Source of the DNA: Tubiluchus corallicola
Lineage: Eukaryota > Priapulida > Priapulimorpha > Priapulimorphida > Tubiluchidae
Assembly (NCBI GenBank): GCA_030141605.1
Contig: JAQGDQ010000097.1
Location: 423,001-487,000, forward strand
DNA: 64,000 nt
Direction: 5' to 3'
Shown here: positions 12,287 to 21,680 of the stretch, piece by piece
Layout of the letters: each line of letters opens with the position of its first letter
Position numbering within the stretch: position 1 is the first letter of the stretch
Position numbers and translations under genes: made by a program
Notes under the pieces: model-generated
What the model was told of the DNA's origin: nothing
What the model saw: the letters and a program-made list of their open reading frames with translations, nothing else
Database searches by the model: none

Positions 12287-13183
12287 CATACCTGTCAACC
12301 TGTTATTAGCGTTGCCCTTATGGTCTTGCTAAACCTTATAAGACAGCACGGGACCTTACGGAATCTGAAAATATGTTAATTTGCTGGGAGCCAACAGAAA
12401 CAGACCAGTCACGAGATCGCATATCAGTCCACACAACAACAAAAAAATCATTGGAACATGATTTTATTGTCTTGTTTTCATGAAAAAAAAACTATTTAGT
12501 TATGGTGTGATATTATTTATGTATGCATATCAGATGGAATTTTGTAACAAACACTTAACTTTATATATACTTCTAACTATATACTAGAAAAATATATAGA
12601 AACATATATATTAAAAAAAGAAGACAAAACACACAAAAACGAGAGAGGGTTCAAGTTAATCTCACATTCTTCCTTATATCCTGTTATACAATCACTGAAT
12701 TACTTTACTGCAAAACTGAATGACGCTCGCACTTTCACATTTTTCCTACATGGAACACAAAACGAGTAGTCGGAGCCTTCTGACGAGGCTTTCACCCATC
12801 CAGCGTATGCTCCACCACAAAACTTTGGGCTCTCCCATTCTTTTAAATGATGTCCAGTTCCAGTTTTTTGCTTTTTCGCCGGAGGAACACGTTCGCTTGC
12901 CATGTTTTTTTTCACGAATGAAATAGCGGAAGTGGTTAACCGGATGTTAAAAATTATTAGCTGAGTGTGCGCAATGACAGCCTTTGAACGGAAGTAAGAT
13001 CGTCTGCATGAAAGTACCGATCGAAAAGGGAATATTCGATGCGATTATTTTCGCTGAGCAACATTTTGATTTTGCCGTATATTTTTCTTTTCGTCGTATG
13101 GATTTTCTTGTAAGCCGTATTGGGCCAAAAATGCATTTTTCCCGTACAGCAATACGGCCAAACCGTATAGGTTGACAGGTATG
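12287..13183 (-). mobile_element. DNA transposon remnant with 15-bp TIRs and 7-bp target duplication
   Basis: Terminal inverted repeats CATACCTGTCAACCT (12287-12301) and its exact complement (13169-13183) bound an 897-bp element. Both sides are flanked by ATGTATT (12280-12286 and 13184-13190), a target-site duplication. The element carries one short minus-strand coding remnant (12700-12903) with a zinc-finger-like CxxC, so it looks like an internally deleted derivative of a coding transposon. The superfamily is unclear: the zinc-finger remnant recalls hAT/ZBED-like proteins, but those normally make 8-bp duplications. Confidence 0.85.
12700..12903 (-). pseudogene. Truncated zinc-finger-like N-terminal exon inside the transposon
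   Basis: From an ATG at 12903 it reads MASERVPPAKK, then a W/C-rich stretch with AGWVK and SFCVPCRK, and ends in a stop at 12700-12702 (67 codons). The W...CxxC arrangement resembles the start of BED/ZBED-like or related transposase-associated zinc fingers, but the His/Cys pair expected afterwards is missing. Lying wholly between the TIRs, it is best read as what is left of the element's own protein. Family assignment is tentative. Confidence 0.45.
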
Positions 13184-13195
13184 ATGTATTATTCA

Positions 13196-13590
13196 TGGTA
13201 AAGATAAAAATCAAAGAAAGAATAGCAGAAGAGTTCAAACAAAAATAGAAATAAAGACTAAACTAAGGTTCCCGAAGAAGATATTTGGAAAACAGCATTA
13301 TATAGGGAAATGTAGAGTCAAGAAGGCAAGAACTGTGATGAAAATTTTATTAAATATGGTAAGAGTAAAAAATAATTACAAAGTATCGAATAAAGATGAT
13401 AAGATGTGTCCCTTGTGTGGAAGGAAAAGGACACAACAAAGCATCTATGTGTGAAGAGTAAATTCATTTAAACAAAAGAGGAGTTCAAGCCCTAGACATT
13501 GTGCAAACAAATGTATAACTACTACTGAGAAGAATAAAGGATGTTGCATTGGACATCATGGAATTTAGAAAGCAACAAATAAAGAACTAA
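13196..13590 (+). pseudogene. LINE 3'-end fragment (zinc-knuckle C-terminus of a reverse transcriptase)
   Basis: With frameshifts and stops, the plus strand reads as the last part of a non-LTR retrotransposon ORF2: a basic stretch, KDDKMCPLCGRK, then (one frame over) DTTKHLCVKSKF and finally DIMEFRKQQI. The same order (KDDLMCPLC, DTTEHLLKCE, QVMKFREIMG) appears better preserved on the minus strand at 15300-15602, so both come from one family. This copy is dead. Confidence 0.7.
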
Positions 13591-14123
13591 AGATAGGGTG
13601 GCTGACGCGCGCCGCCATATTGTGGGAGATGAAGGTAGAACATCATTTTCTGGCATATTTCGGTTATCAGTCTTCAAACAATATGAAAGTAAATTAAAAA
13701 TCAAATTAATACAGTTAAGCTACTGTTGTCGGTCTTTTATCTACCGAAATTTAATTTTCCGTACTGTCCCAAGTTTTGAGCAGGAAACTTGTGAAGTTGT
13801 CAAAAACGGCTTTACTGCAATCGATACGTCAGCGTGACATCAAAAATGTACCCGATTTAAAAATTTCGATGGGTATTTTCAAATCAATTTGCGGCCCCGA
13901 CTAACAGCTTCATTTTCGATATTATCAGACTTACCTGGGTAAAAAAGGTCTTTACTTTAGTACTAAAGATAATGTGTTGCTCACACCCACAGAATAGTGC
14001 CTGCCAGTTGCTACGTCCATCAACTTAGTGAATGGGCGTACAAAATTACGTCCATCGCGTCCAAAATTAGGAAGACCAGTAATAAAGGCCTTTTGTATTT
14101 TGAAACAACTTTTCTTCCACAGT
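13591..14123. other. Unassigned spacer with a GC-rich patch
   Basis: No gene is recognised. GCCGCCATATTG at 13611-13622 matches the YY1-type core promoter motif (CAATATGGCGGC on the minus strand) in a locally CG-rich patch. An exon-like open stretch on the minus strand ends in a strong donor (CAG|GTAAGT near 13930), but it matches no family I know. Confidence 0.35.
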
Positions 14124-14130
14124 ATGTGAT

Positions 14131-15072
14131 GTTGGGAGCCGTTTGGACCACTGCGCCAAGTAGACCAATTGGTCTACTTGGGCTAGCCTAAGTAGACCGC
14201 GGTCTACATGGGCTGCCCAAGTAGGACACTAGAGACAGGTCGTGAATTCAGTCGTTAAGTGTACTGACACCGTCCGTTGTGCTTGTTTATATAATAATAA
14301 TAATTAAAAACGTTAATACACGTTGAATAATTTATTATACATCTAATAAAATAAAAGAATTTTATTCTGAGCTGGTAGAACGGACAATATTAAATTTGGT
14401 TTCGATATTAATGTTGTTGAAGTGAAAAAAACTCACTTTTTTGCGAATTCAACATTTGTTTAAGGTATATCATTTTTGATTTTGTCTCACTTCACAAACA
14501 GGTGATCCGTTTCACTACCTCTTGGGCAAATAATTGTTTTCTTATAAGTAAACGTTCTAGCGATCTATGTGTCCTACATGGGCTAGCGAGCCATGTAGGA
14601 CAGTGCCCTACTTGTTACAATACTACTGATAATATTAAAACTAATTATCCTTGCTTTTCTTAAATGTTAAAAATTACTTTTTGGTGTTGTGAAGGCTTAG
14701 CAGCATCTGTCTCATTTTTAAATTTGCAATTATTTCTGTAATAACTGTGTGCAGAATTTCTCTCTTTAAAGCATTAGATACTAGGTTTAATGTTATGATA
14801 TATTAATGGAGTTAATCATAATGATGAAATTATTGTAAGAAATGCATTTGTCAATTGCCAAGGAATATCAATTTCTAAAAGAAATTTTGTTTTATGCTTT
14901 ATTATGTCATAACAATACTTATAAACAATGGTAATATAAACTGGAAACAAGTTTTGCCAGAGCAAGTTTCTCGACAAAAATCGCTAGTGTCCTACTTGGG
15001 CTGCCCATGTAGGACACTACTTTTAGCGCATCAAGTGGTCTACTTGGCGCAGTGGTCCAAACGGCTCCCAAC
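14131..15072 (+). mobile_element. Palindrome-rich MITE, copy 1 (37-bp perfect TIRs)
   Basis: The left end starts GTTGGGAGCCGTTTGGACCA at 14131 and the right end is its exact complement, ending at 15072; the match runs 37 bp. ATGTGAT flanks both sides (14124-14130, 15073-15079). Inside the left end are a perfect 26-bp palindrome (14156-14181) and a perfect 16-bp palindrome GTAGACCGCGGTCTAC (14192-14207). A third near-palindrome of GTCCTACATGG half-sites sits mid-element (14571-14601), and the same half-sites recur near the right end (14990-15020). There is no credible coding frame, so it is non-autonomous. A second, inverted and older copy lies at 17209-17887. The superfamily is not assignable by eye. 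Confidence 0.92.
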
Positions 15073-15299
15073 ATGTGATATCTTAAAAATATTGCGCGAA
15101 AGAGATTTAAAGCGCTCGCTAACCAATAAATTATAAATTATCGACAACATTGCTAACGACCACTACTGTTTCCGACCAGTACACTAGGGAGATGAGGCGA
15201 TTCACAGCGGATGCTCTAATATTTCTATCCGGCTCCTGTATATCCACGTCGTAAAGGAGCAAGCCAAAAAGCAAACTGTATCCTGTTACGCTGTTGTTC

Positions 15300-15602
15300 T
15301 TACACCTCTACATTGAGCCCCATAATTTCTCTAAATTTCATCACTTGCCTGATCCTGACTTTGACTCGTGCTAGTCTGGCCATGTTTACTGAACATAGAT
15401 CTTCTTCGTTCACTACATGATTTCCAAACACGTTTTTAGCTATTTCACATTTCAGCAGATGTTCAGTCGTATCACATTCCTTCACACACAGTGGACACAT
15501 TAAATCATCCTTACATTTATTTTTATAATTACACTTTAATTTGATCATATTTGGACACATTATCAGTAAATAACAACAAAATACACATATCCTCACAAGC
15601 AT
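15300..15602 (-). pseudogene. LINE ORF2 C-terminal fragment
   Basis: An open minus-strand stretch includes CKDDLMCPLCVKE and TTEHLLKCE, a C-x2-C-H-C type knuckle typical of the end of non-LTR retrotransposon reverse transcriptases, followed by VRIRQVMKFREIMG and a stop at 15300. Nothing of the reverse transcriptase core is found upstream, so it is a 5'-truncated insertion. It faces the related fragment at 13196-13590 across the MITE. Confidence 0.75.
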
Positions 15603-16645
15603 CTGACAGATTGCATGACTTGCAATTTTTGATAACCACCATGAACACTTTTGACTTGCAAACTATTGCAACCAAAAAGCATTGTTTCCAAGAACTTTAC
15701 AGTTTGTGTTTTTCTAGGCAAAAACAGCTGATAAAAAATTATGTGATTAAACAGGGAACTTTCTTTGTTTTCCAACCATGCATGATGGTGAAGATAAACT
15801 GAATTGTGGTGCAAGCAGTCAAACACTGTACGTTGCAACAGAAATGTTAAACGACACTAAATTGGAGATACAATATCTTTTTCCAACGATACGTTATTCA
15901 TCATCTGTTTTCCAGATGGTACGATAGAATAAGATAAATTGGAATGGTAAAACTATGCTGAATGTGTGGTTAGTTATACTGTATGGTTGTCTTAATTTAT
16001 TGCAACGGGGTATTTTTGTAAACTGTTTCGCAATTAATGTACAGAATCTGATACATGTAATTTATGACAATCCTCTCTTTTTTGGCCAAAAAATAATATT
16101 AATGTTTGAGCTGTGGCAGATGGTAAGTATTTACGCTTAGACGTATTCCTACAAAATATGTTCACTTACATGAGACGCACTAGCTGCTTATAACTGGGGA
16201 ACATGCCTCAAAAATGCTGCTATTGACAACCGTGCTGCTCTAAACTGATTGAAGACAGCCACTATATGGCAGAAATATTGTATAAGAAAGCAAACTGAAT
16301 AACCTTATAAAAACTCCTTTTCATTTTTTGGTAATTCCCACGCATGTGCATATGCATTTGATACAATAGCCATTTTCCTAGAGTAATAGTGATATGATTG
16401 TAATGATAAAAACAAATTTTTCATATTGATGCAATAATCAACAATTATTATTGACACAAGACTTACTGACACAGATAGTTATTCTTAACATCTTTGCGTT
16501 GCCACCACATGAGCACTGCCAGCACCGAAATGTGAAGCAAAGTAGTGCTCGAACAATCCGCCTAATGGAAGATTATTGTCAGTGACACAGAATTAATTAA
16601 ATTTTTGTGTGGAAACTGAGAGGCAGAAAGTGTGAAAAGGCTATG
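15603..16645. other. Intergenic, nothing recognised
   Basis: AT-rich, with scattered short reading frames that match no known family and show no splice context. Confidence 0.45.
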
Positions 16646-16647
16646 GT

Positions 16648-16735
16648 ACAGCCTGGGCTAATACCAGCATCCTCCTTCTGTTTAGAAGGCAGGTGCCTTT
16701 ATAAGATCACTATGCCACTATATCTCTGGTGATCA
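16648..16735 (-). repeat. Possible tRNA-derived SINE head (tRNA-Arg-like)
   Basis: The minus strand has a box A-like TAGTGGCATAGTGATC, an anticodon-arm-like CTGCCTTCTAAACAG reading TCT (as in Arg tRNA), and a degraded box B (GGTATTAGCCC) at about the right spacing. The anticodon stem and box B carry mismatches, so this is not a working tRNA; a SINE or tRNA pseudogene fits better. Confidence 0.45.
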
Positions 16736-16745
16736 CGGCAGTCCA

Positions 16746-17208
16746 AAATTCATTGGACTATTGTCCAATTGGATAATTAATTGGATTATTTTTTAATTTC
16801 ACTAAATTTGAGCTTGAAATTAATTGCCCTTATATGGGCATTTCTTTCAGTTTGCCATCAATTTTTTTTAATAATTGGATAGTTGACATGGATTTGTTGG
16901 AAACTAAGTTGATTTAATGTCAGAATTTATTATAATGCCTACATCATCTTGTAAATAAGCTTCCCTTAGATGTAACGTAATGTAATGTAATCTGTTCAAG
17001 CTAAGCAAAAGTAGTGATTGATGTCATGGAACATATCTGATTGAGAGATCAGTCTGGTGTTGCTGACGTCACTTAGACAAGATGCTTGTAACTACGTATT
17101 TGGAAATCGAGAGTTAACTTTGTAAGTTTGACTTGAGATGCCTGGAGCTAAGAGCGAAGAGTTGTTTACGGGCTTCATTACACATCACTGAAAATTTGCG
17201 GAAAGCAA
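16746..17208. other. Intergenic, nothing recognised
   Basis: AT-rich sequence with a small ATTGGAC/GTCCAAT inverted repeat near 16757-16775. No gene seen. Confidence 0.4.
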
Positions 17209-17887
17209 TGTCGTACATGGGCAGCCCAAGTAGAGCACTAGCGATTTCTGTGGAGAATCGAGATTTATGACATAATAAAACATAATACTAAATTTGTTTT
17301 TTGGAAAAAAGTAACTTTATAATAATGACGGATAGTCCTTGACAATTTACAAATGTATTTTTTACAACAATATCATCATTATTATTAGCTCCATTAATAT
17401 AATCATAACATTAAACTAAGTATCTAATGCTTTAAAGAGAGAAACTATCTTGGGCACATAGCTCGCTAGCCAGTTTGCTTAGTAGAAAACAATTATTTGT
17501 TCAAGAGGTAGTGAAACGAATCACCTGTCTGTGAAGCAAGACAAAATAAAAAATGATATACCTTAAGCAAATGTTGTAATCGCGTAAAAAGTGCGCTTAT
17601 TTCTCTTCAAAGAATATTAATATTTACAAAATACTAGCTCAGAATAAAATTCTTTTATTTTATCAAATGTACAATAAATTATTCAACGTGTATTGACGTA
17701 TTTAATTATTATTATTACATAAACAAGGACAACGGCAGGTGCCAGACTGCCAGTACGCTTAACGACTTAATTCGCGACCTCTCTCTAGTGTTCTACTTGG
17801 ACTGCCCATGTACGACGCGTTCCCTCTTGGGCTAGCCCATGTACGCCAATTGTCCTACTTCGGCTAGTGGTTTACTTGGCACCCAAC
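17209..17887 (-). mobile_element. Palindrome-rich MITE, copy 2 (inverted, degraded)
   Basis: Read on the minus strand this follows copy 1 (14131-15072) from end to end. Shared landmarks include the terminal GTTGGG(T)GCC, AAGTAGAC-type palindromes, the AATAATAATTAAA stretch, CGTTGAATAATTTATT, and GCCCAAGTAG near the far end. The copy is diverged, shorter (about 679 versus 942 bp), and lacks the outermost ~70 bp at its left side. No target duplication can be identified. Confidence 0.82.
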
Positions 17888-18432
17888 GTGGGTGTTAAAT
17901 ATTTAATCGTATGATCTATAGTATAGCCAAGTTTCAACTGTTAGAGTGCATTGGTAGCAAAAACTACGGTACTGTATTGTTATTTGTAGTATAATGGATA
18001 CCTGCAAAAGCGTGGTAAAAATGACTGAAATTAATCCATGTAGAGGGATTACAAAAGCCTTAATTTTTACTCTGCAATTCGATTAGTAATTGTTTATTGT
18101 CTGTTCAGTGTTCATAGAGCTAGTAAATATTGGGCAGGCGTGTGACTCGTGTTTGATGGTAGGTTAGCAGTAGGGTCCTTTCAGCTCGCGTCGCGCCCGC
18201 GGTGCATTTGTGCACATTTCAGAGAAACGCATGGTACGATATCCCATATTGATTTTTTGCTGTATCAAAGCCAGGCTTTATTCCAGAAATAATGTGCTTG
18301 ATTCATTTTATTCAAACGTCTAATTACGTGGTGTTATACTCATTAATGCAAGTCGTTGACAATGAATTTTCTCTTATTTTAAAATGAAGTGGGCAATATT
18401 TTAGCATAATTTTTGTGTTAGTGAATTGAATA
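17888..18432. other. COA5 upstream region
   Basis: A CG-rich patch at about 18185-18205 (CTCGCGTCGCGCCCGCGG) in otherwise AT-rich DNA probably marks the COA5 promoter or 5' UTR. No TATA box is evident at a convincing distance. Confidence 0.4.
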
Positions 18433-21185
18433 ATGCCACGTGTGTATGTAGAACCTGATGATCTTCAGTTAGAAGATAAGCGTTCATGTGGAGGAATCCG
18501 CGCTGATCTTAAAACTTGTTTGCTAGACAGCCCATGTGTTAAAAGAGTGCGTTACTCTAAAGTGCATTAGTACCAGATTTTTTCGAAAATGTTAGCTGTA
18601 AATTCCTACTTTGCCTTACCTTAAAATACCTTCAAGTTCGGGTCTTTTGCTCGTCAGATTATAAAACTTCTAGCCAAATTTTGAGCAAATGTCAGGCATC
18701 GGGTACCTTATAATTGTAGACCAGATCCTTCTTTACCCAGTATTTATCCAGCTTGTTTTTAGAAACATTTAATCTTGGTGCAGATACAATATCTTTTGGC
18801 AAATGTTTAATCTTGGTGTAGATACAACATGTTCTGGCGAATTATTCTGTGTGCGTACAACTTTAAACGGAAATCTGTTAAGACGTATTGACTTATTTGC
18901 TCCAAATGTGCTCCGTTTTCAAGTGGTGGCTTCTCGTAGTGCTTTTAGAAACGTCTAACTTAAGATGTGGTTTATAATTCCTTACCGCATCATACTTCTG
19001 TGTCTGAAGTCTATAAGTTTCCCCTTAATCGAGTTAGAATTGGTATTTTTATACATTTTAGCTTTTTTTCATATGCCAATCCTTACAAGTCAGTCTGTGT
19101 TCTTGTTATGTAATGCTGTGTTTGCTTAATAGGATCGAACAGCTTAGCAATTGAATCATGCCATATCGAACTGGAGAACTCTAAAAGAAGTCTAACCAAT
19201 AAATAGGTTTTACGTGAATTTGTATATAAACCCTGTTGTTCTGTATTGTGCATAAATGTTTAACACCTAATAATGATCTTCGCATTCTGACTCTTCTTTA
19301 CTACTTCTCAGTGGTGTTCCAGACATTTAGAAACTTTTAATACACCACTGACTTCCCTGCACATGAATTAGAGCAGAACCATTTAAACACTTGGTTGGCA
19401 GCCATGTTGTATATGTCATTATCATATTCTAAGCATTCCGTATAGGTCCACTTGTCACATAACTGACATGAAAGTGCTTTTGAATTGAATCTCCACAAAC
19501 TTTGCATTTAGCAATATCCTGATCTTCGTCATTATTAGTAGTTAGGGCTTCATTATATGTGCCTTTAGAGGTGTCAGAGGTTTTATGATTCGACAGAGCG
19601 AATAAGTATCAAAATTCGAAAATACACAGAGAACTTTGAAGATCTGGTCCATGCTGTTCTACGGAATATGGGAAATCTGGATTTGGCGTCTGCCAAGTCT
19701 CATTTCATTTCATCATAATGCCAATAGTTATGCGAGTGTAGTATGGTATACAATAATTAACCCAATCTAGTTAATTGGTCTGATCAGCCTATTGAATGCT
19801 ATTAGATTTTCATAGACTTTTCTAGCGAAAGTGATGAGTAATTTGCAGTTTAACTAGTTCGTTTGGATCAATAAGTACGTAAATTGAGTCAGCACCTTTT
19901 TGAAGATTAAGTTTATTAATGCGGCGGTGGCACATCTTAGTTATTCTTGCTGTTACCATAAATTATGTAGTTTATTGCTGTCACCTTTAGATTTCTCTGC
20001 AACCATTCTGATTTCTTCATATAATTGTGTTCTTAATTTGAATTAAATTTTAACTATATGTAAACATTCGAATATTCATTTGAATATATATGTTTCATGC
20101 CCAGTACCAACGTACTGACAGTTAACGTTGCATTTACGTTTTTAGGATGGCAGAACACCAAAAGAGTGCTTGATGATTAAAGACGATTCTAGTGTTCCTC
20201 TTGAATGTCAGCAGTTACGGCAACTCTTTTTTGAATGCAAACGCTCTCTGGTAAGTATGGTGATGCAAACCAGCAAACTATCAGTTATTTTTAATTAGGA
20301 AAATTAGAAAACTCTTGTCTGTTTACGTAGCTAACACTGTTGGTTATGCACTTTTAATTTCACGTCTTTGTTTCTCAAATTCATAATTGTCGGTTTACAC
20401 TGATTGCTCATTGAAAATTGGCCCAGTATTCAAAATCAAGCTGCAAGACTTGTGCTATCAAATTTTTTCATAGTTTAAAGCTCTGAAAACTTTGCATGTA
20501 AGCTGTTGGTTATAGTGTATAAATGTCTTCACGAGATGGCTCCTCAACACCTGTCTAGTCTGTTGTCTGAGCAGTATCCATACAGGACAAGATCAGCTTG
20601 TTATTCTTAAAATGGTTCTTTCAGAATGAGCCATTTCGTAGATATAATCTTTTGCAGATTAATCATTTTCTGCTGCAGGCCCGAAAGAACGGAAACTGCC
20701 TCCGGATGCTACTTGTAGCTGTGACTCTTTATTAAGTTTTAGGAAAAAAGTGAAAACTCGTGTTTACAAGCTTTTAATTAATTCATTGTCATTTTAGTGT
20801 AATTTGTATTTTTGTATAGCTACTGTGTAGGGTTGTAATTTGCAACACATGTTTTTTATTTAATAAAGCTATTTCTCTATGTACCACGCTATTGAATATC
20901 TCATAAAGTGATGTGTGCCTTCTAAGTGTATTTATGATGATGATGGTGAGATTGACGATGATGCTGATGATAATAACAATAATAGTAAGTTGCTCAGGAT
21001 ATTAAGATTGAGTTTGAGGAATCTTGTAAAGTCTATTAGTTTTGAGTTGTATATAAATGACGTTTTGTGCTAATTGTCCAAACAAATATTAGTCTTTATA
21101 ATGTTTCTAGACAGCTTTGTAAAGAAAATGTTGTTTTTTTTAGCTGGACAACAGGCAACGATTCCGGGGCAGGAAAGGCTACTAG
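18433..21185 (+). CDS. COA5: Cytochrome c oxidase assembly factor 5 (COA5/PET191), 3 exons
   Basis: This is a small mitochondrial intermembrane-space protein required for complex IV assembly. Exons 18433-18546, 20146-20250 and 21144-21185 join in phase 0 with GT-AG introns and give 86 residues (human about 74). The twin CX9C pattern is present: C19-x9-C in SCGGIRADLKTCLLDSPC and C-x9-C in ECQQLRQLFFECKRS. The end LDNRQRFRGRKGY is the family hallmark. The start is the only in-frame ATG (MPRVYVEPDD). Both introns hold LINE remnants. ATG7 follows on the same strand 495 bp after the stop; no functional link is implied. No AATAAA signal was found close behind the stop. Confidence 0.95.
18692..18990 (-). 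pseudogene. LINE reverse-transcriptase C-terminal remnant in COA5 intron 1
   Basis: The minus strand reads NKSIRLNRFPFKVV, NNSPEHVVSTPRLN, then (another frame) LPKDIVSAPRLNVSKNKLDKYW and ends at a stop at 18692. This is the typical closing motif of CR1/L2-like LINE proteins (a NSLPEHVV...SFKNRLDKYW type ending). A short segment of about 50 bp is duplicated within it. It lies antisense to COA5. Confidence 0.65.
19337..19545 (-). pseudogene. LINE ORF1-type PHD zinc-finger remnant in COA5 intron 1
   Basis: With one frameshift, the minus strand reads CKVCGDSIQ, LSCQLCDKWTYTECLEY and FKWFCSNSCAGK, then a stop at 19337. The spacing of Cys pairs with a W before the fourth pair fits the PHD-like finger found in ORF1 of CR1/L2-like LINEs. 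Together with the 18692-18990 fragment, downstream on the same strand, it suggests one internally deleted LINE. Confidence 0.6.
20400..20790 (+). pseudogene. LINE reverse-transcriptase 3' fragment in COA5 intron 2
   Basis: The plus strand gives QNQAARLVLSN, then VYKCLHEMAPQHLSSLLSEQ and PYRTRSAC. These are the familiar late reverse-transcriptase motifs of L2/CR1-like LINEs. Stops and frameshifts interrupt the rest. It is sense to COA5, unlike the intron 1 remnant. Confidence 0.65.
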
Positions 21186-21680
21186 TTTTACACAAAGTGC
21201 TTGTTGATTGTCTGCATGAGATAAGCAAGGATATAGACTTGTAGCATTAGATATTATGTGTTATATGGCATGCAACTTAGTAAGTGTAGGTTATTCCGTT
21301 CTTCTGAAATAATTTGGTTTTACACCGAAAGCAAACTTAAAATACTAACAAAAGTGTGTTCTTAATGACATTAAAAACAACTTCTAGTCTCGCTGCCAGA
21401 ATTAATGTATGCATGATTATTACTGCATTTTCTTGAATTCTTGGGGTTTGCATACTTCGTATTGTGGTATTTGTGAACTAACTTAATATTCGTGCCCCAT
21501 AGAGGTGGAATTTTCGAAAGCTCATCAAATGACCTACTCAGCACCTTGATGATACATAAATTTAAACAGCTTTTATGTAACAGCAATGATTGTTTTGTAA
21601 GGAAAGAAAGCTCCTGATTTTGAAGGTTCTATTAGTGTTATATTGTTGAGTAGAAATCAATATTCAACTTGGAAGCGATT
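21186..21680. other. COA5-ATG7 spacer
   Basis: This 495-bp AT-rich spacer presumably holds the COA5 3' UTR and the ATG7 promoter and leader. No distinct element seen. Confidence 0.45.

Noticed and set aside
13850-14035. Minus-strand exon-like stretch ending in CAG|GTAAGT
   Set aside because: Open for only about 28 codons before the donor and matching no family; no partner exon found.
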